Source: DATGXB01 sp035298905 (GTDB lineage Bacteria > Cyanobacteriota > Cyanobacteriia > Cyanobacteriales > Nostocaceae). Taken from it: 13,171 bases of DNA. Location of the stretch: NCBI GenBank assembly GCA_035298905.1, contig DATGXQ010000320.1, positions 1 to 13,171 of the forward strand. Direction: 5' to 3'. Positions 12,861-13,171 of the stretch are shown here, in pieces. The position numbers and the translations under genes are program-made. Positions within the stretch are counted from its first letter, which is position 1. Each line of letters begins with the position of its first letter. The notes under the pieces were generated by a model. It was given only the letters and a program-made list of their open reading frames with translations. It ran no database searches and was not told where the DNA came from.

Positions 12861-13007
12861 AGAGAGAATGGGAGAATCAAGCTAAATGATTTTGACTAAA
12901 TATTACTAATTTCTATTCTCACTCCTGAATTATTACGGAAAATTTATGAGTTTTATCTATTGACTAATACTAATAATTCTGTTATTGTGAAATTGATAAG
13001 GAAGAAC

Positions 13008-13097
13008 TATAGCAATCCTAAATCATTTATGAACGCTACCTGTTCCCTGTTCCCTTCTTTCCAAAAGTCAGTTCACAACTCAGATCGGATTGCTATA
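13008..13097. mobile_element. MITE-like 90-base element, copy B
   Basis: Ends TATAGCAATCC (13008-13018) and GGATTGCTATA (13087-13097) are exact 11-base inverted repeats. The right half, from CCTGTTCCCTGTT through CACAACTCAGATCGGATTGC, closely matches the right half of the element at 10695-10814, which shows they are one family. Copy B is shorter because its left part differs. Confidence 0.6.
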
Positions 13098-13171
13098 TGT
13101 GCAAATATTTAAGCTACTGTAAAATACAGCAGGTTTGAGGTAAATAAAGTATAAATTTTCCGTAATAATTC

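Larger units (their letters stand above)
12642..13171. other. Repeat-filled right-end spacer
   Basis: 530 bases with no gene supported. It holds a 141-base inverted-repeat element (12654-12794), a palindrome with 7-mer repeats (12835-12860), a possible rightward promoter TTGACT-N16-TATTCT (12892-12919) and a second TIR element (13008-13097). No frame continues off the right edge convincingly. Confidence 0.5.

Overview
The window looks like chromosomal DNA of a filamentous heterocyst-forming-type cyanobacterium (Nostocales: Nostoc, Anabaena or a relative). This is inferred from the lycopene-cyclase paralogue CruP, the EGY-type membrane protease, the small DUF2555 protein, three HIP1 octamers GCGATCGC (1827-1834, 8364-8371, 8773-8780), moderately low G+C, and spacers full of the short palindromic repeats typical of these genomes. 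No tRNA, rRNA, CRISPR array, integrase or full insertion sequence was found.

Layout, left to right. At 1-289 (minus) is the start of a secreted beta-propeller-like protein. It is divergent from glycerol kinase glpK (404-1891, plus), which has a good sigma70-type promoter. A solitary DUF262-DUF1524 nuclease-like gene follows (2193-3932, plus; visibly AT-richer), then cruP (4213-5757, plus). A 400-base convergent spacer separates cruP from four minus-strand genes. In their direction of transcription these are an alpha/beta-hydrolase esterase (10548-9919), a DUF2555 protein (9763-9551), coaBC of coenzyme A synthesis (9273-8053), and an EGY/site-2-protease-like M50 peptidase (7642-6158). Spacers of 155 to 410 bases with hairpins separate them, so they are probably mostly independent units. 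After a 785-base divergent spacer comes a plus-strand multi-pass membrane protein with a C-terminal EF-hand domain (11334-12641). The last 530 bases hold only repeats.

Functional picture. Most genes are housekeeping or photosynthesis-linked: glycerol use, carotenoid or oxidative-stress protection, CoA synthesis, membrane proteolysis. The two accessory-looking genes are the DUF262-DUF1524 protein (possible anti-phage nuclease, no visible partner) and the EF-hand membrane protein (possible calcium-responsive membrane protein, family unrecognised). The genes do not form one pathway.

The least ordinary feature is the spacer DNA. It contains two copies of a small element with matching terminal inverted repeats (10695-10814, 13008-13097), a second MITE-like element directly after the EF-hand gene (12654-12794), an 18+18 perfect inverted repeat between purine-rich and C-rich tracts (9333-9533), a four-run G tract (7752-7784), and several tandem and palindromic motifs. 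I did not see a clearly new multi-gene system.
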